A stretch of DNA of 64,000 nucleotides, taken from assembly GCA_021774965.1 (NCBI GenBank), contig JAJFIL010000210.1:1-64000 (forward strand). Reading direction: 5' to 3'. Numbering within the stretch: the stretch's first letter is position 1; the number at the start of each line of letters is the position of its first letter. A program made the position numbers and the translations under genes. Under the pieces are notes generated by a model that saw nothing but the letters and a program-made list of their open reading frames with translations, was not told where the DNA came from and did no database searches. Below are positions 7,243-17,241 of the stretch, in pieces. This DNA is from Alphaproteobacteria bacterium (lineage in GTDB: Bacteria; Pseudomonadota; Alphaproteobacteria; JAJFIK01).

Positions 7243-10200
7243 CTATTGGTCAGGTGGACCAAGGCGAGCTTGATCGACCCAACCTGCGAGCTCAAAATGT
7301 GGCGGTGCTCCCGTGAACCTATCGCGGATGGATTGGTGATGCTTTATGGCTTCCAAACGACGCGCGTCGACCTCCTCGAGTATCTCCGTTTTGGCTCCAA
7401 GTTCTTTGAAGGTCCGACTGACCTCACTCCAGCTGCCGTGGAGCCTCGGAGGCTCTGCCTTGAGCGAAACCAGCTCTTCGGCGCACAGCCTCGCGAAAAC
7501 CTCCTCCGCTTTCGCCGAAACCGCGCCGTCCATCTCCTTCAGCTCCTCCTGCATTGCCTTATGTGTTTTGCGAATGGTGCGAAGACTGCTCAGAGCTTTG
7601 AGGTCATTGGGAAGAAGTTCCAGGATTTGCGAAGCAAAATCGCCCTTGCCAAGCCATGGTCCTATGTCTGTCAGATCCTCTAAGATACCTTCGAGCTCGG
7701 CATCGATCTGTGCTATGAACCCGTCGAGTAGCTGTAACTCCGCCCCGCGTGCGAGAAGCCGCTGCCAAGCGTCACGGCGCCAATCAGCTACATGCGAAAT
7801 TTTATAGTTCAGCAGCCGTTGGAATGTGTCAGGAAGATCTGGCTCTGGCAGGCTATCAACGAGCTCCGCAAGTTCGCTCTCCACACCAAAACTGGCGACC
7901 TCGTAAAAGGCTACGGCATGGAGATCATGGTTGGGTGTACTCGAGAGTTGGCGAATCACGCGAGCCCAAATCGGGCTCTGCGAATGATGCGTCCCATACC
8001 ACCACAGCGGCTGAGGCCAACCCACAAACATATGGACGCAGGCGGAAAACAGTGTCGTCCCAATTTTGAGCTCCATCTCATTTGCCGCAAGCAAAAGCGT
8101 CTGGGGATCGCCAATTAAGGTGGTCACCAATGAATCTGGCGGGTTCTGCATAGTTAGAACTGTGGCGGCAAGCCACCGGGCATCATCGCCGCTCTCTGCA
8201 AGGACGTCTTTGAGCAGCTCGCGTTCCGTGGAGTTCAGAGCTTCCCAATTGTCGGTCAGCGATTTGACCGTCACAACACGCGCTCCTGTATCGGCTGTTC
8301 CAAATAGATCTCGGATAATCTGCAGCCTTAATTCCCCATCCGCCAATTTGAGGAGCGGGTCGACGATCGCGAGTTCAAATTCGGTCAGAAAATAGCGCTT
8401 AATCCGCCGCAGCAAGCGCGCGCTCCAGGTTTTGACAAGTGGTGAGAGCGTTTCGGGGGGCAATTCACGCATCGCGTCTGTGAGGACATAATTTAGGCGT
8501 CCATTTTCAAAAGGTACACTAAGCGGCAGATGCTCAATGACTACGGGCATGAGCTTTGCAAAAACAGGCCAGGGAGGCTGTTTGCCGAAACGCTCTACCC
8601 TATTGAACAGTACAAGCCGATTATGCAGAACGCTCGCGCAGCCCGGTGAGCTGGCATGCGTGACTAGAATGTCAAGAATCCGTTCGCGTCGGGATTCAAC
8701 CAACCCGTCCCAGCTTTGCACAAGTTGATTCAATATCGCGACGCTGATCGCTGGCGCCGCATCGCCGTCAAGCCGAGCAAGAATGTCGCCATCCTCCTCA
8801 TGAGGTAGTCGGCACCATATGCGAGCAGCCGCAGCACGAACCACGGCTTCATCGGCGCGAAGGAAGCGACGCACAGCTGCATGAGTTAGCGCTGCTGGGT
8901 TCTCGTCGAGAGTATGGAGAAGGCGTTGCGACAACGAAAGATCAAGTGCAATTGGCTCGCCCTCTTCAATCGCGTCTAAATAGGGTTGCACATGGGCCAA
9001 CGGCGAGACTTTGGAGGGCCAGTTGCGTTGGTCCGTGATGAAGCCGACACCATGTCCAACATCAATGTCCTCGAGCTTGATCAGCATGCGCTCCGACCAG
9101 TGCGGCACTTCATTCTTGAGTTCTTCGGGCAACTGATCGACGAACTCAATGAGAAATTCAAAGCAATAGTCGCGTGTTGCTGGAAATAGCGAGCGGATGC
9201 CGAACCGTGCCAAACCAAACACCGCGCTGCCACCGTTGGCCGGCAAGGCCTGCCGTAGCCAACGCAGATTGCGGGCTGCGGCAAGCGACGTCATTGGGGA
9301 ACAGCAGGCCAACGCGCGCTCAACTTGCCCCAATATGCGTTCTTGGTCGTGCGGGATGTCGGGCGAAATCAACGTCTGGGCACCGGCGCGCATATAGGGA
9401 TGGGTGAAATTAAATAGACTATCGCGCTCTTCAAGTACGCGGCGGCGTTGAAGCGTCTCTAGAGCATGCTGCTGGCCTTCTGTGAGCAATGGCGAGACCT
9501 CGTAGACGGGCAGGGGCCGTGGACGACCGCCCACGGTGATCACCGAATGCGACGGCTCAAACCCAGGTCGATCCTCATCACCGTTGACGATAAAGGCGAG
9601 CTCGGCGTCGACGACACCCTCGGACGCAGAAGTAGCTAACGCTGAGGCGGTCAACATATCGCCAATACCAGCTGCAGATGCTGCCAATGCGCGCGCGAAA
9701 TCCACCGCGTCCTTCCGCGCCTGATGCAGGATCTCCGCATCTAGTGGATCATCTTGAAGATCGTCCCAGGATTGCGCGAGGTAGGCGAGCGCGCCGGGGT
9801 CACGCAGTTTCGGCTCCTGCGCGATCAATTGCTCAACCCGCTCAACTACTGGAGCGGGCAATGCCTGGCCATCAGAGGCTGCTTGCCAAATTGCCTGCGC
9901 ACGCTCGACTTCCAGAGGCTCAAGCCGCAGCCACGACCGTCCGCCAAGCGCGCATGCAGCAAGGTTAGTTGCGGCTCTTGTCTGCAAAAGGGCTTGCTCT
10001 GACTGGGAGACAATGAGACGACGATTTGGCGGAATACGTTCACTTAAAGTACGAAGGGCCGCAAGGCGGACGTTGGCATCAGGTAAGGACTCGCGCGCGC
10101 CGATCGGATCATCGAGCAAATAAGCACGCTCGGCACCAACCGGATCGGTCAGGAAGCGCTCGGCCTCCTCAACAAAGGCACCTTGTCTGACTTCGTAACC

Positions 10201-11088
10201 GCCCTTTTGAAGCTTGCCGCCGATCGCTCGAGCAGTCCAAGACTTACCCACACGCGGTGGGCCGGCAAGTAGCAATACATGTTCTTCTTGAAGCTGGACC
10301 TCAAGATCGGCCTCAATGCCGCGCTCGAGATAACCGTCAGGCAGCATTGCGTTTGGTGCACGTTGAGCAAGCTCGCGTAGGATTGGGGCTAGGGCGTCGG
10401 CCTTAGTGCGCTTGGACACAGCCATAAGGTCACTTAGCTCGGCAAGAATACCACGCAACGATAGAGTGTCGAACATCTCGGCGCGTAGAATCGCATGCAA
10501 TCTCACTTCAATCGTCTCGGCAGTTTCTTGATCAACCAAGCTTGTTTTCGCAAGCACGCGCTCGAAGTCGACGATCGAACGCGCGGCGAGCACCGCTGCA
10601 TTTTTCAAACGCGCGAGTTTGAGTTTGCTAGCATTTTTCCGTGGCTTAACGTTTGATATCCTACCAAACTCATCACGCAGTGCCTCAGCAAGCGCACGCG
10701 GAGCTGGCTCCTCAGTTGGGAGCCCATCAAGTGGCCGCCGCTGCAGCAGAGGTGATAGATCATCGTTGCATCGAGCCGTGAGTATGAACAGGGCAAATCG
10801 CGTATCGTCACCAAAAACTCGCTCGAACAACGACCCCCACGCCTCTCGTTCAGGGTAATGCAAAAAATATTCTGCCAGCTCCGCGACGCCAGCGATTCCC
10901 TGCGCACCTTTCACCTGAACTTCAAGAGTTTGACCAAGCTCTGCAGCCCATATTAGACTAGCATCCTCACCATCATTCGGCTCTGGTACGAGAGTAAACG
11001 CACCGAATGGACGATAGCTTAGAGCCAGTTCGATGCAAGCCATGTCCTGGAAAGCAAATTTCTCAGGACCGATAACAGCGATATTCAA
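7243..11088 (-). CDS. STAND-type NTPase with N-terminal nuclease-like domain (Avs-like)
   Basis: A 1281-residue multidomain protein. Residues ~1-110 (acidic ED at 41-42, EVQVKG at 56-61) look like the PD-(D/E)xK nuclease of the DUF4297/Cap4 type. A P-loop GPPRVGKSW (276-284) and Walker B AYLLDDPIG (322-330) follow, preceded by LERGIEADLEVQLQEEHVLL, the layout of nSTAND-type ATPases. The C-terminal ~700 residues are helical and repeat-like (for example LRADEAVVRAAAARIWCRLP), consistent with a HEAT-like sensor. Proteins of this design (Avs and relatives) sense phage proteins, oligomerise and cut DNA. Here the target and activity are inferred. The gene stands alone on the minus strand; a TTGCAAC/GTTGCAA palindrome lies about 130 bases upstream of its ATG. 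The nSTAND subtype is uncertain. Confidence 0.75.
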   Translation of the reverse strand: MNIAVIGPEKFAFQDMACIELALSYRPFGAFTLVPEPNDGEDASLIWAAELGQTLEVQVKGAQGIAGVAELAEYFLHYPEREAWGSLFERVFGDDTRFALFILTARCNDDLSPLLQRRPLDGLPTEEPAPRALAEALRDEFGRISNVKPRKNASKLKLARLKNAAVLAARSIVDFERVLAKTSLVDQETAETIEVRLHAILRAEMFDTLSLRGILAELSDLMAVSKRTKADALAPILRELAQRAPNAMLPDGYLERGIEADLEVQLQEEHVLLLAGPPRVGKSWTARAIGGKLQKGGYEVRQGAFVEEAERFLTDPVGAERAYLLDDPIGARESLPDANVRLAALRTLSERIPPNRRLIVSQSEQALLQTRAATNLAACALGGRSWLRLEPLEVERAQAIWQAASDGQALPAPVVERVEQLIAQEPKLRDPGALAYLAQSWDDLQDDPLDAEILHQARKDAVDFARALAASAAGIGDMLTASALATSASEGVVDAELAFIVNGDEDRPGFEPSHSVITVGGRPRPLPVYEVSPLLTEGQQHALETLQRRRVLEERDSLFNFTHPYMRAGAQTLISPDIPHDQERILGQVERALACCSPMTSLAAARNLRWLRQALPANGGSAVFGLARFGIRSLFPATRDYCFEFLIEFVDQLPEELKNEVPHWSERMLIKLEDIDVGHGVGFITDQRNWPSKVSPLAHVQPYLDAIEEGEPIALDLSLSQRLLHTLDENPAALTHAAVRRFLRADEAVVRAAAARIWCRLPHEEDGDILARLDGDAAPAISVAILNQLVQSWDGLVESRRERILDILVTHASSPGCASVLHNRLVLFNRVERFGKQPPWPVFAKLMPVVIEHLPLSVPFENGRLNYVLTDAMRELPPETLSPLVKTWSARLLRRIKRYFLTEFELAIVDPLLKLADGELRLQIIRDLFGTADTGARVVTVKSLTDNWEALNSTERELLKDVLAESGDDARWLAATVLTMQNPPDSLVTTLIGDPQTLLLAANEMELKIGTTLFSACVHMFVGWPQPLWWYGTHHSQSPIWARVIRQLSSTPNHDLHAVAFYEVASFGVESELAELVDSLPEPDLPDTFQRLLNYKISHVADWRRDAWQRLLARGAELQLLDGFIAQIDAELEGILEDLTDIGPWLGKGDFASQILELLPNDLKALSSLRTIRKTHKAMQEELKEMDGAVSAKAEEVFARLCAEELVSLKAEPPRLHGSWSEVSRTFKELGAKTEILEEVDARRLEAIKHHQSIRDRFTGAPPHFELAGWVDQARLGPPDQ

Positions 11089-11215
11089 TATTTCCGTGCT
11101 CCTAAGAGAGGCTGCGTAATTTGAATTCGTCTAGATACCTCGACTGTATTGCGCCCTTTACCGTAATTGCCATGCGGCACGGCGCAAGTCGAACACAAAC
11201 GACATACAGTCGTTA

Positions 11216-11231
11216 TTGCAACCCGTTGCAA
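11216..11231. repeat. Palindrome TTGCAACCCGTTGCAA, possible operator
   Basis: Perfect 7-bp inverted arms with a 2-base centre, about 130 bases upstream of the STAND gene start. The same arms occur at 27809-27824 beside the integrase, and weaker copies at 462-477 and 26219-26234. Shared regulation is inferred. Confidence 0.4.
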
Positions 11232-11268
11232 AGTATCCAACTGCGTTTCTAACAAACTCAATCTCCTA

Positions 11269-11880
11269 TTATCCACCGTCCTCAAGTGCCAGCCTGATCT
11301 CATCCAATGTCCGCCCCTCATACTCCCAGTACATTGGTCCCGATACAGCTTTCCAGGTATACCCCATCTTGTTGACCGCCATCAGTGCTGCCTTGGACAG
11401 ACTCATCTCTTCATTCTCAAATCTCACCCTTCGGTCATCAAGTACCTCGCATGTTACGTTCTCATCCTTCACATGCGTGAGGATGGCACCAGCTGGAATA
11501 TCAACCACCCGAAAATTAAAGCGTCCTCGACGTTCGCGCGCTACATTCAGAGCTCGCTCGTCGTCTCGATCCTCAAAAATGTCTTCTTTGGGCGTCACAT
11601 CCTCACCACGAGATAGCTTCAGAGCCGAAGCAACACGTTCCGGACTAATGCGGAAGAATTCTCGCCGTGCTCGCACACGATGATCAGCGAACGCATCATG
11701 CAGCAATTTTTCCGCTTCCTGCATGTTCTCTACTTTCGCCGCATAAAAGCACTCAAATGGCAATGGCACGCTGGTCGTATCGAGATCGGTCATCCTTCGC
11801 TCAACTTGATTTGTAGTCATTCCAATTTTTACATATCCCGGCATCGCTTCGTTTGTAAGAATATAGATTGTTCCAGACAC
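11269..11880 (-). CDS. GIY-YIG (T5orf172-type) nuclease domain fused to RAMA-like domain
   Basis: The N terminus (GTIYILTNEAMPGYVKIGMT, residues 3-22) is a GIY-YIG core of the T5orf172/MUG113 kind, with VERRMTDLDTTSVPLPFEC typical of that subgroup. The C-terminal ~80 residues (DIPAGAILTHV..., LSKAALMAVNKMGYTW, YWEYEGRTLDEIR) match the layout of the RAMA domain (restriction enzyme and adenine methylase associated), which is thought to recognise modified DNA. The start is GTG at 11880 with GAGGAGG 7 bases upstream, a strong ribosome binding site. It is divergent from the helicase/methyltransferase operon and shares its 188-base promoter region. A nuclease that reads DNA modification next to an adenine methyltransferase operon is suggestive; the functional link is inferred. 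Confidence 0.7.
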   Translation of the reverse strand: MSGTIYILTNEAMPGYVKIGMTTNQVERRMTDLDTTSVPLPFECFYAAKVENMQEAEKLLHDAFADHRVRARREFFRISPERVASALKLSRGEDVTPKEDIFEDRDDERALNVARERRGRFNFRVVDIPAGAILTHVKDENVTCEVLDDRRVRFENEEMSLSKAALMAVNKMGYTWKAVSGPMYWEYEGRTLDEIRLALEDGG

Positions 11881-11981
11881 GATAGATCCTCCTCACACTC
11901 AGGCAATCAGCTCAAAAATCATCAGAAATTTCCACACAGCGGAGCAATGATACAAACTCAGATGCCCACAATCTAAAGAGA

Positions 11982-12010
11982 TTTACGTGTCTGGCAATTC
12001 AATATATGCT
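11982..12010 (+). promoter_or_regulatory. Possible promoter of the helicase/methyltransferase operon
   Basis: TTTACG at 11982-11987 and TATGCT at 12005-12010 are separated by 17 bases and end 58 bases before the ATG at 12069. Each hexamer matches the sigma-70 consensus at four of six positions. No other initiation signal is evident in the 188-base divergent region. Confidence 0.35.
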
Positions 12011-12068
12011 TTTTCCCACAACCAACCCGGGGTAGAGCGTATTTATCCAAGATCTCATGGAGCATTGA

Positions 12069-15000
12069 ATGGACGTTTTTGATCTGGACGACTTCGTCCT
12101 CGACAACTACACCCGATTTGCGCGTTCATTCTCCAAAATTCGCTCGCCAGATCTGCAACAAAAAGTAGACGGCCTTTACGGAACAAAGAAGTTTTGGCCC
12201 GACGCGCTCGTCCAACTCAACCCGCACTATGAAAGCGGTGGGACCATTCGAGATTTTGTTCATTCCAAAGACCTTGAACCAGAATGTGAGGAAATATTTG
12301 GCGGCCTTCCTTCACTAAGAAAACACCAGGAACAAGCCATTGGATTGGCCCTTCAGGACAAGAGTTTTGTAGTCACCACCGGTACAGGCTCCGGCAAATC
12401 CCTATGCTTCTTCATACCCATCATCAACGAGGCTATTCGTCAGAAGAAAGCTGCCAAGCCCAAGTCCACAAAAGCCGTGGTCATTTATCCGATGAACGCC
12501 CTAGCAAATAGCCAAGTCAAAGAGCTTGAGCGCTATCTGGGAGCAAAAGGGGGTGAACAGGTTACATTCGCTCGATACACTGGCCAGGAAGGGGCGACAG
12601 AACGCGAACGCATCAAAAATGACCCGCCTGATATTCTCCTTACAAACTTTATGATGCTCGAACTTCTTATGACGCGCCAAAATGAGTTGGATCGCCAAGT
12701 TATAGAGAATTGTCGCGGTCTAAAATACGTGGTTCTCGATGAGCTTCACACCTACCGGGGCCGCCAGGGTGCTGATGTAGCAATGCTGATGCGACGTCTG
12801 AAGGCAAGAATGGGTGATCCAGATAATCCACCGCTTTGCGTCGGCACATCCGCCACGATGGCTAGTGAAGGAAATCCGGAGGCAAAGAACGAAGCCGTTG
12901 CAGAGATAGCATCTCAAATATTCGGAACGAGTATCGAAGTGGATGCTGTTGTTACAGAGACGCTACGCCGAGTAACGAACCCAAAAAGAAGTGCAACTTT
13001 GGGACTAGCTGGGCTGAACGATGCTGTTAAAAAGGTAAGCGAGGGAAATGCATACGTCAGAAAATCAAATGCAGATCTTGCCGATGATGACCTTGCAATT
13101 TGGGTTGAAACCAGCTTGGGATTGAAGAATGTTGATCGTAAGCCTGAACGAGCAAATCCACTTTCGCTCTCCGATGCAAAAATTCGCCTGGGAGAAGATG
13201 CGGACCTTTCTGAGGACATCTGTGAGAAAGCGCTAAAGGAAGCGCTAATTGCTTTCAGCACACCAGAGGCGGACAGAGGTGTTCCAAAGGGAACCGTAGA
13301 CCCCCTCTTCGCTTTCAAGCTCCATCAATTTATTTCGGGAGCTGGGCGCCTCTATGCGACGTTGCATGGTGAGGGACAACGAACAACAACGTTTAATGGT
13401 CAAAAGTTTGATCCTCAGAGCCCCGAGAACCGCCTCTATCCTACGCACTTTTGTCGTTCCTGTGGCCAAGAATTTCACCCAGTGACTCTTTGCAACGTCG
13501 CAGGCTCCGAGGTTTTTGAGAAGCGTGAAATAGATGACGTTCCAGCCAACGGGGATGAAGAAGAGGACGGCCAATGGGGCTTCATTATGCCTGAGCCCTC
13601 AGATAAGGCCTTTACATTTGCAGGGCTCGCAATTGATTACCCCGAACAGTGGCTTGAGGAGACCAAAAAGGGGGAAATACGCCTTAAAAAAACCTATCGC
13701 AAACGCCAGGCTCGGCCTTTCAACGTTCTCCCGACTGGTGAAGTCGAATCATCAGGGCGGCGCGTCTGGTTTGTTTCCGGAAAGTATAGTTTCTGCCCGA
13801 CCTGTAAGGATGTGAACACCTCAAGCGCAAGAGACATCAACAAACTTGCATCATTGAGTGCGGAAGGACGGAGCTCTGCAACAACCATTATTATTTCCTA
13901 CATATTGCGTTGGCTCAATCAACCAGATTCACCTATTCCAGAGCAAACAAGAAAGCTCCTCGCATTTACAGACAACCGTCAGGACGCAGCACTGCAGGCC
14001 GGGCATTTTAATGACTTTATTTTTGTATCCATGCTCCGCGGTGCAATTCTGTCAGCAATAAAGGACGCCGGTGAAGATGGTCTAGACGAGCCAAAATTCG
14101 GAGAGCGCATCCAAGTCGCACTTCGATTTTTAGCTGGTCCCGAGTTCCTAGAACGTAGATGTGAGTGGCTGGACAATCCTAAGCTCAAGGCCGGCGCCTT
14201 AATCGATGCGGAAGCAATTCTACGAGAAGGTCTTCAACATCGGTTTTGGATCGACCAAAGACGCGGCTGGCGATATACGAATCCAAACCTGGAGCAGCTG
14301 GGCCTACTTTCCGCAACATATCGTCACCTGGAAGATTTGGCCAAAGATGATGAGGAATTCCAAGATCACCCTGTTTTGAGCCAATGCACCCCTGGTGAAC
14401 GAGAAATGGCCCTCAGATCCCTTTTTGATCACATGAGAAAGGGTCTTGCCGTCAACACCTCCGTCCTCGAAACACTCCAAGTCGAAACCTTGGTCAACCG
14501 AATGCGAGGCCAGATAAAAAGTCCTTGGAGCATTGAGGACGATGGCACGATAGCAACAACTCTAATGCTGGATCCTCCCAAAGCTAAGGAACTTCGCGTA
14601 AGGGATGAAGCAAGAATTGTACGGGGCACGGCAACTAGTGCTATTGGCAAAAAACTAGGCGAACAGAAGTTTGGTGGCAAACCGCCTAGATCAAAAGAGA
14701 TCCCCCTAATCCTCGAAGGCCTTCTTCGCGCATCTCAAAATTATGGCCTGGTGAATGAAGTATCGTCCCCTGTCGGGGGGATGGGTTGGCAACTTGTTGC
14801 CACCAATATCACGTTCCACTATTCTAAAACCCCAAAGGATCCAGAACTCAACAATGCCTTTTTCACCGAGTTGTATGAGACAATTTCGGATCTACTTTCA
14901 TCCGGCGGGCAAGCGCTTTTTGGCTTCGAAGGGCGAGAGCACACTGCTCAAGTCGAGGGCGACCTCCGAGAGCTTCGAGAATTTCGATTCCGTTATGATG

Positions 15001-17237
15001 ACGAAGATCGGAAAGGACTGATAGAAAAAGAGGATGTGCTCAAAGAGTACCGCGAAGATGCGAGATTTTTGCCAACGCTCTTCTGCTCGCCGACGATGGA
15101 ACTTGGCGTCGACATTTCTTCGATGAACGTCGTTTATCTTAGGAATGCTCCCCCCACTCCAGCGAATTACGCGCAAAGAAGTGGTCGCGCCGGACGAAGT
15201 GGTCAGGCCGCTCTAATTGTAACCTATTGTGCGGCGCGGAGCCCGCACGATCAGTATTTTTTCTCCCGGCAGGATGCACTGGTGGATGGTGTAGTTGTTC
15301 CTCCATCAATTGACCTTCGGAACTTGGAGCTTGTTTCAAGCCACTTGCAAGCAGAATGGCTTGCGGCTACAGGCGCAGAACTCGATGCCCGGATTCCAGA
15401 AAACCTAAACATGCAATCCGATGGAAAGCGGCTTCAGGATGTCATTCAGGAGAAAATAAAATCAAGGAAAGCCATTGGTGAGGCAACCCCGCAAATTGAA
15501 AAAGTTCTCAAAGCATTGGAAGACGACTACAAGGAAGATATCCCCCTCTGGTATAAAAAGGGTCGTAGAGAATTTGCAAATGAAATCGTTGCTTCAGCGC
15601 CTACCCGATTTGACGATGCTTTCAATCGCTGGCGTGAGCTACTTGTAGCAGCTGAGCAGGCAATTGAGTTAGCAGTCAAGACTTTGAATGACTACTCCAT
15701 ATCCAGCGCGGAAAGAAAGGCCGCCCAAGCCCGCCAGCATATGGGCAATCAACAGCGCAACCTATTGCTTCAAGGGATCTCATCGCAAAATACAGACTTC
15801 TTTCTTTATCGCTATCTCGCAACGGAAGGATTCTTGCCCGGCTACAATTTTCCACGACTGCCGCTGCTCGCATTTGTCTCTGGGGGCAGGGACAATAATA
15901 GCCAAAGGTTCATACAACGTCCGCGATTTTTGGCAATATCAGAGTTCGGCCCCCACAGTCTCGTCTATCATGAGGGGCGGGCTTTTCGTGTGGATCGAGT
16001 TCTTCTTAAGGAAGCGGGAGATCAACCTGATGGCACCCTCACCACGAACTCTCGAGCGCTATGTCAACAATGCGGCGCTGGACATGAGGGTGAGCATCCC
16101 GAGAAATGTCATGTATGCGGAGCCGCATTGAGTGGCGCAATGATCATTTCTAACCTTTATCGTATCGAAAATGTAGGTACACGTGGCGTCGAACGTATCA
16201 CGGCGAATGACGAAGAACGACGCCGACAAGGGTACGAGCTACCAACTACGTTTTCGTTTGACGAATCTAGCTACAGTGTAAAAGGCCTTCTTAGTGATGG
16301 AGATGGCGAGTTGGCACTCCTGCATTTTGCTCAAGCGGCTCGGATAAGCCGAATCAACATGGGACTTCGTCGGCGGAAGGACAAACACAAAATTGGTTTT
16401 GATATTGATCCCCGAACAGGGGTTTGGCTTCGACAAGGGCAAGAGGATCCAAACGAACCACCTTCTCCGATCAAACAACGGCAGACAATTGTTCCCTTCG
16501 TAGAGGATCGAAAAAATTCACTTCTCTTGCGGTTCCCACAGAAGTGGCTTTCAACTCTCGGCGATAACGCTTCGACCACCTTGGCAACTATCCAGCACGG
16601 CCTTGCTCGAGGGATGGAAGCAATATTCCAAATCGAGGAGGGTGAAATCTTGGTTGAGCCCGTACCCTCACGTGATGAGCGAAACGCCATTCTCTTTTAC
16701 GAAGCTGCCGAAGGGGGCGCCGGCGCGCTTGGTCAACTTCTTGATGACGAATTTTCTTTTGCGAGAGTGGCCAAAGAAGCCTTAGAGATTATGCATTATG
16801 ACCCAAAGAGTTTCTCAAAGGGCGCACATGACCTTGAAGAGATCGAAGATGCTGATTGCGTTGCAGGATGTTACCGTTGCGTTCTTTCCTATTTTAATCA
16901 GATGGACCACGATGTAGTCGACCGCAGGGACATCAATGCGCTTGAGTTTCTTCTGAGGCTGACCAATTCCAAATCTCATTCAATTGAACTGATTTCAAAA
17001 GATTTGAATGACAAAGAGGAGCTACCACCACATGACGACGATCCATATGACGTTGATGGCTTTAAAGTAACAAGAATCTGGCGACGCGCCCGTGTTGCCG
17101 CCGTTGAAGAAATCGAATGCCCGGCGGGTCTTCAGTCATCTCTGGACGCCAGAGGCGTCCGTCTATTTGTTCTTCCAAGCAATGTGGAAAAGAGACGAGT
17201 AATCGAGCTTGAACTTCAGCAGGCCATAAAGGGATGA
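12069..17237 (+). CDS. DEAD/DEAH (YprA-family) helicase with fused C-terminal DUF1998 domain
   Basis: A 1722-residue protein. Walker A TTGTGSGKS is at ~103-111, the DEAH-type box VLDELHTYRGRQGADVAML at ~222-240 and CVGTSATMAS at ~257. Motifs V/VI (TMELGVDISSMNVVYL, QRSGRAGRSGQ) lie at ~1010-1045. Cysteine pairs suggest zinc-binding inserts: CRSCG near 463, CPTC near 578, CQQCG...CHVCG near 1331-1352. The C terminus has DCVAGCYRCVLSYFN (~1595-1610), the DUF1998 cysteine signature of MrfA/YprA helicases. In DISARM the helicase (DrmA) and DUF1998 (DrmB) are separate proteins; in Druantia DruE they are one long chain, as here. It heads the operon, with GGAG upstream of the ATG, and is 4 bases from the next gene. 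Antiphage function is inferred from family and neighbours. Confidence 0.85.
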   Translation: MDVFDLDDFVLDNYTRFARSFSKIRSPDLQQKVDGLYGTKKFWPDALVQLNPHYESGGTIRDFVHSKDLEPECEEIFGGLPSLRKHQEQAIGLALQDKSFVVTTGTGSGKSLCFFIPIINEAIRQKKAAKPKSTKAVVIYPMNALANSQVKELERYLGAKGGEQVTFARYTGQEGATERERIKNDPPDILLTNFMMLELLMTRQNELDRQVIENCRGLKYVVLDELHTYRGRQGADVAMLMRRLKARMGDPDNPPLCVGTSATMASEGNPEAKNEAVAEIASQIFGTSIEVDAVVTETLRRVTNPKRSATLGLAGLNDAVKKVSEGNAYVRKSNADLADDDLAIWVETSLGLKNVDRKPERANPLSLSDAKIRLGEDADLSEDICEKALKEALIAFSTPEADRGVPKGTVDPLFAFKLHQFISGAGRLYATLHGEGQRTTTFNGQKFDPQSPENRLYPTHFCRSCGQEFHPVTLCNVAGSEVFEKREIDDVPANGDEEEDGQWGFIMPEPSDKAFTFAGLAIDYPEQWLEETKKGEIRLKKTYRKRQARPFNVLPTGEVESSGRRVWFVSGKYSFCPTCKDVNTSSARDINKLASLSAEGRSSATTIIISYILRWLNQPDSPIPEQTRKLLAFTDNRQDAALQAGHFNDFIFVSMLRGAILSAIKDAGEDGLDEPKFGERIQVALRFLAGPEFLERRCEWLDNPKLKAGALIDAEAILREGLQHRFWIDQRRGWRYTNPNLEQLGLLSATYRHLEDLAKDDEEFQDHPVLSQCTPGEREMALRSLFDHMRKGLAVNTSVLETLQVETLVNRMRGQIKSPWSIEDDGTIATTLMLDPPKAKELRVRDEARIVRGTATSAIGKKLGEQKFGGKPPRSKEIPLILEGLLRASQNYGLVNEVSSPVGGMGWQLVATNITFHYSKTPKDPELNNAFFTELYETISDLLSSGGQALFGFEGREHTAQVEGDLRELREFRFRYDDEDRKGLIEKEDVLKEYREDARFLPTLFCSPTMELGVDISSMNVVYLRNAPPTPANYAQRSGRAGRSGQAALIVTYCAARSPHDQYFFSRQDALVDGVVVPPSIDLRNLELVSSHLQAEWLAATGAELDARIPENLNMQSDGKRLQDVIQEKIKSRKAIGEATPQIEKVLKALEDDYKEDIPLWYKKGRREFANEIVASAPTRFDDAFNRWRELLVAAEQAIELAVKTLNDYSISSAERKAAQARQHMGNQQRNLLLQGISSQNTDFFLYRYLATEGFLPGYNFPRLPLLAFVSGGRDNNSQRFIQRPRFLAISEFGPHSLVYHEGRAFRVDRVLLKEAGDQPDGTLTTNSRALCQQCGAGHEGEHPEKCHVCGAALSGAMIISNLYRIENVGTRGVERITANDEERRRQGYELPTTFSFDESSYSVKGLLSDGDGELALLHFAQAARISRINMGLRRRKDKHKIGFDIDPRTGVWLRQGQEDPNEPPSPIKQRQTIVPFVEDRKNSLLLRFPQKWLSTLGDNASTTLATIQHGLARGMEAIFQIEEGEILVEPVPSRDERNAILFYEAAEGGAGALGQLLDDEFSFARVAKEALEIMHYDPKSFSKGAHDLEEIEDADCVAGCYRCVLSYFNQMDHDVVDRRDINALEFLLRLTNSKSHSIELISKDLNDKEELPPHDDDPYDVDGFKVTRIWRRARVAAVEEIECPAGLQSSLDARGVRLFVLPSNVEKRRVIELELQQAIKG

Positions 17238-17241
17238 ATTT

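Noticed and set aside
11085-11321. 78-residue minus-strand ORF between the STAND and GIY-YIG genes
   Set aside because: It overlaps the 3' end of the GIY-YIG gene and the STAND start, has no ribosome binding site or recognisable motif, and contains the palindrome.
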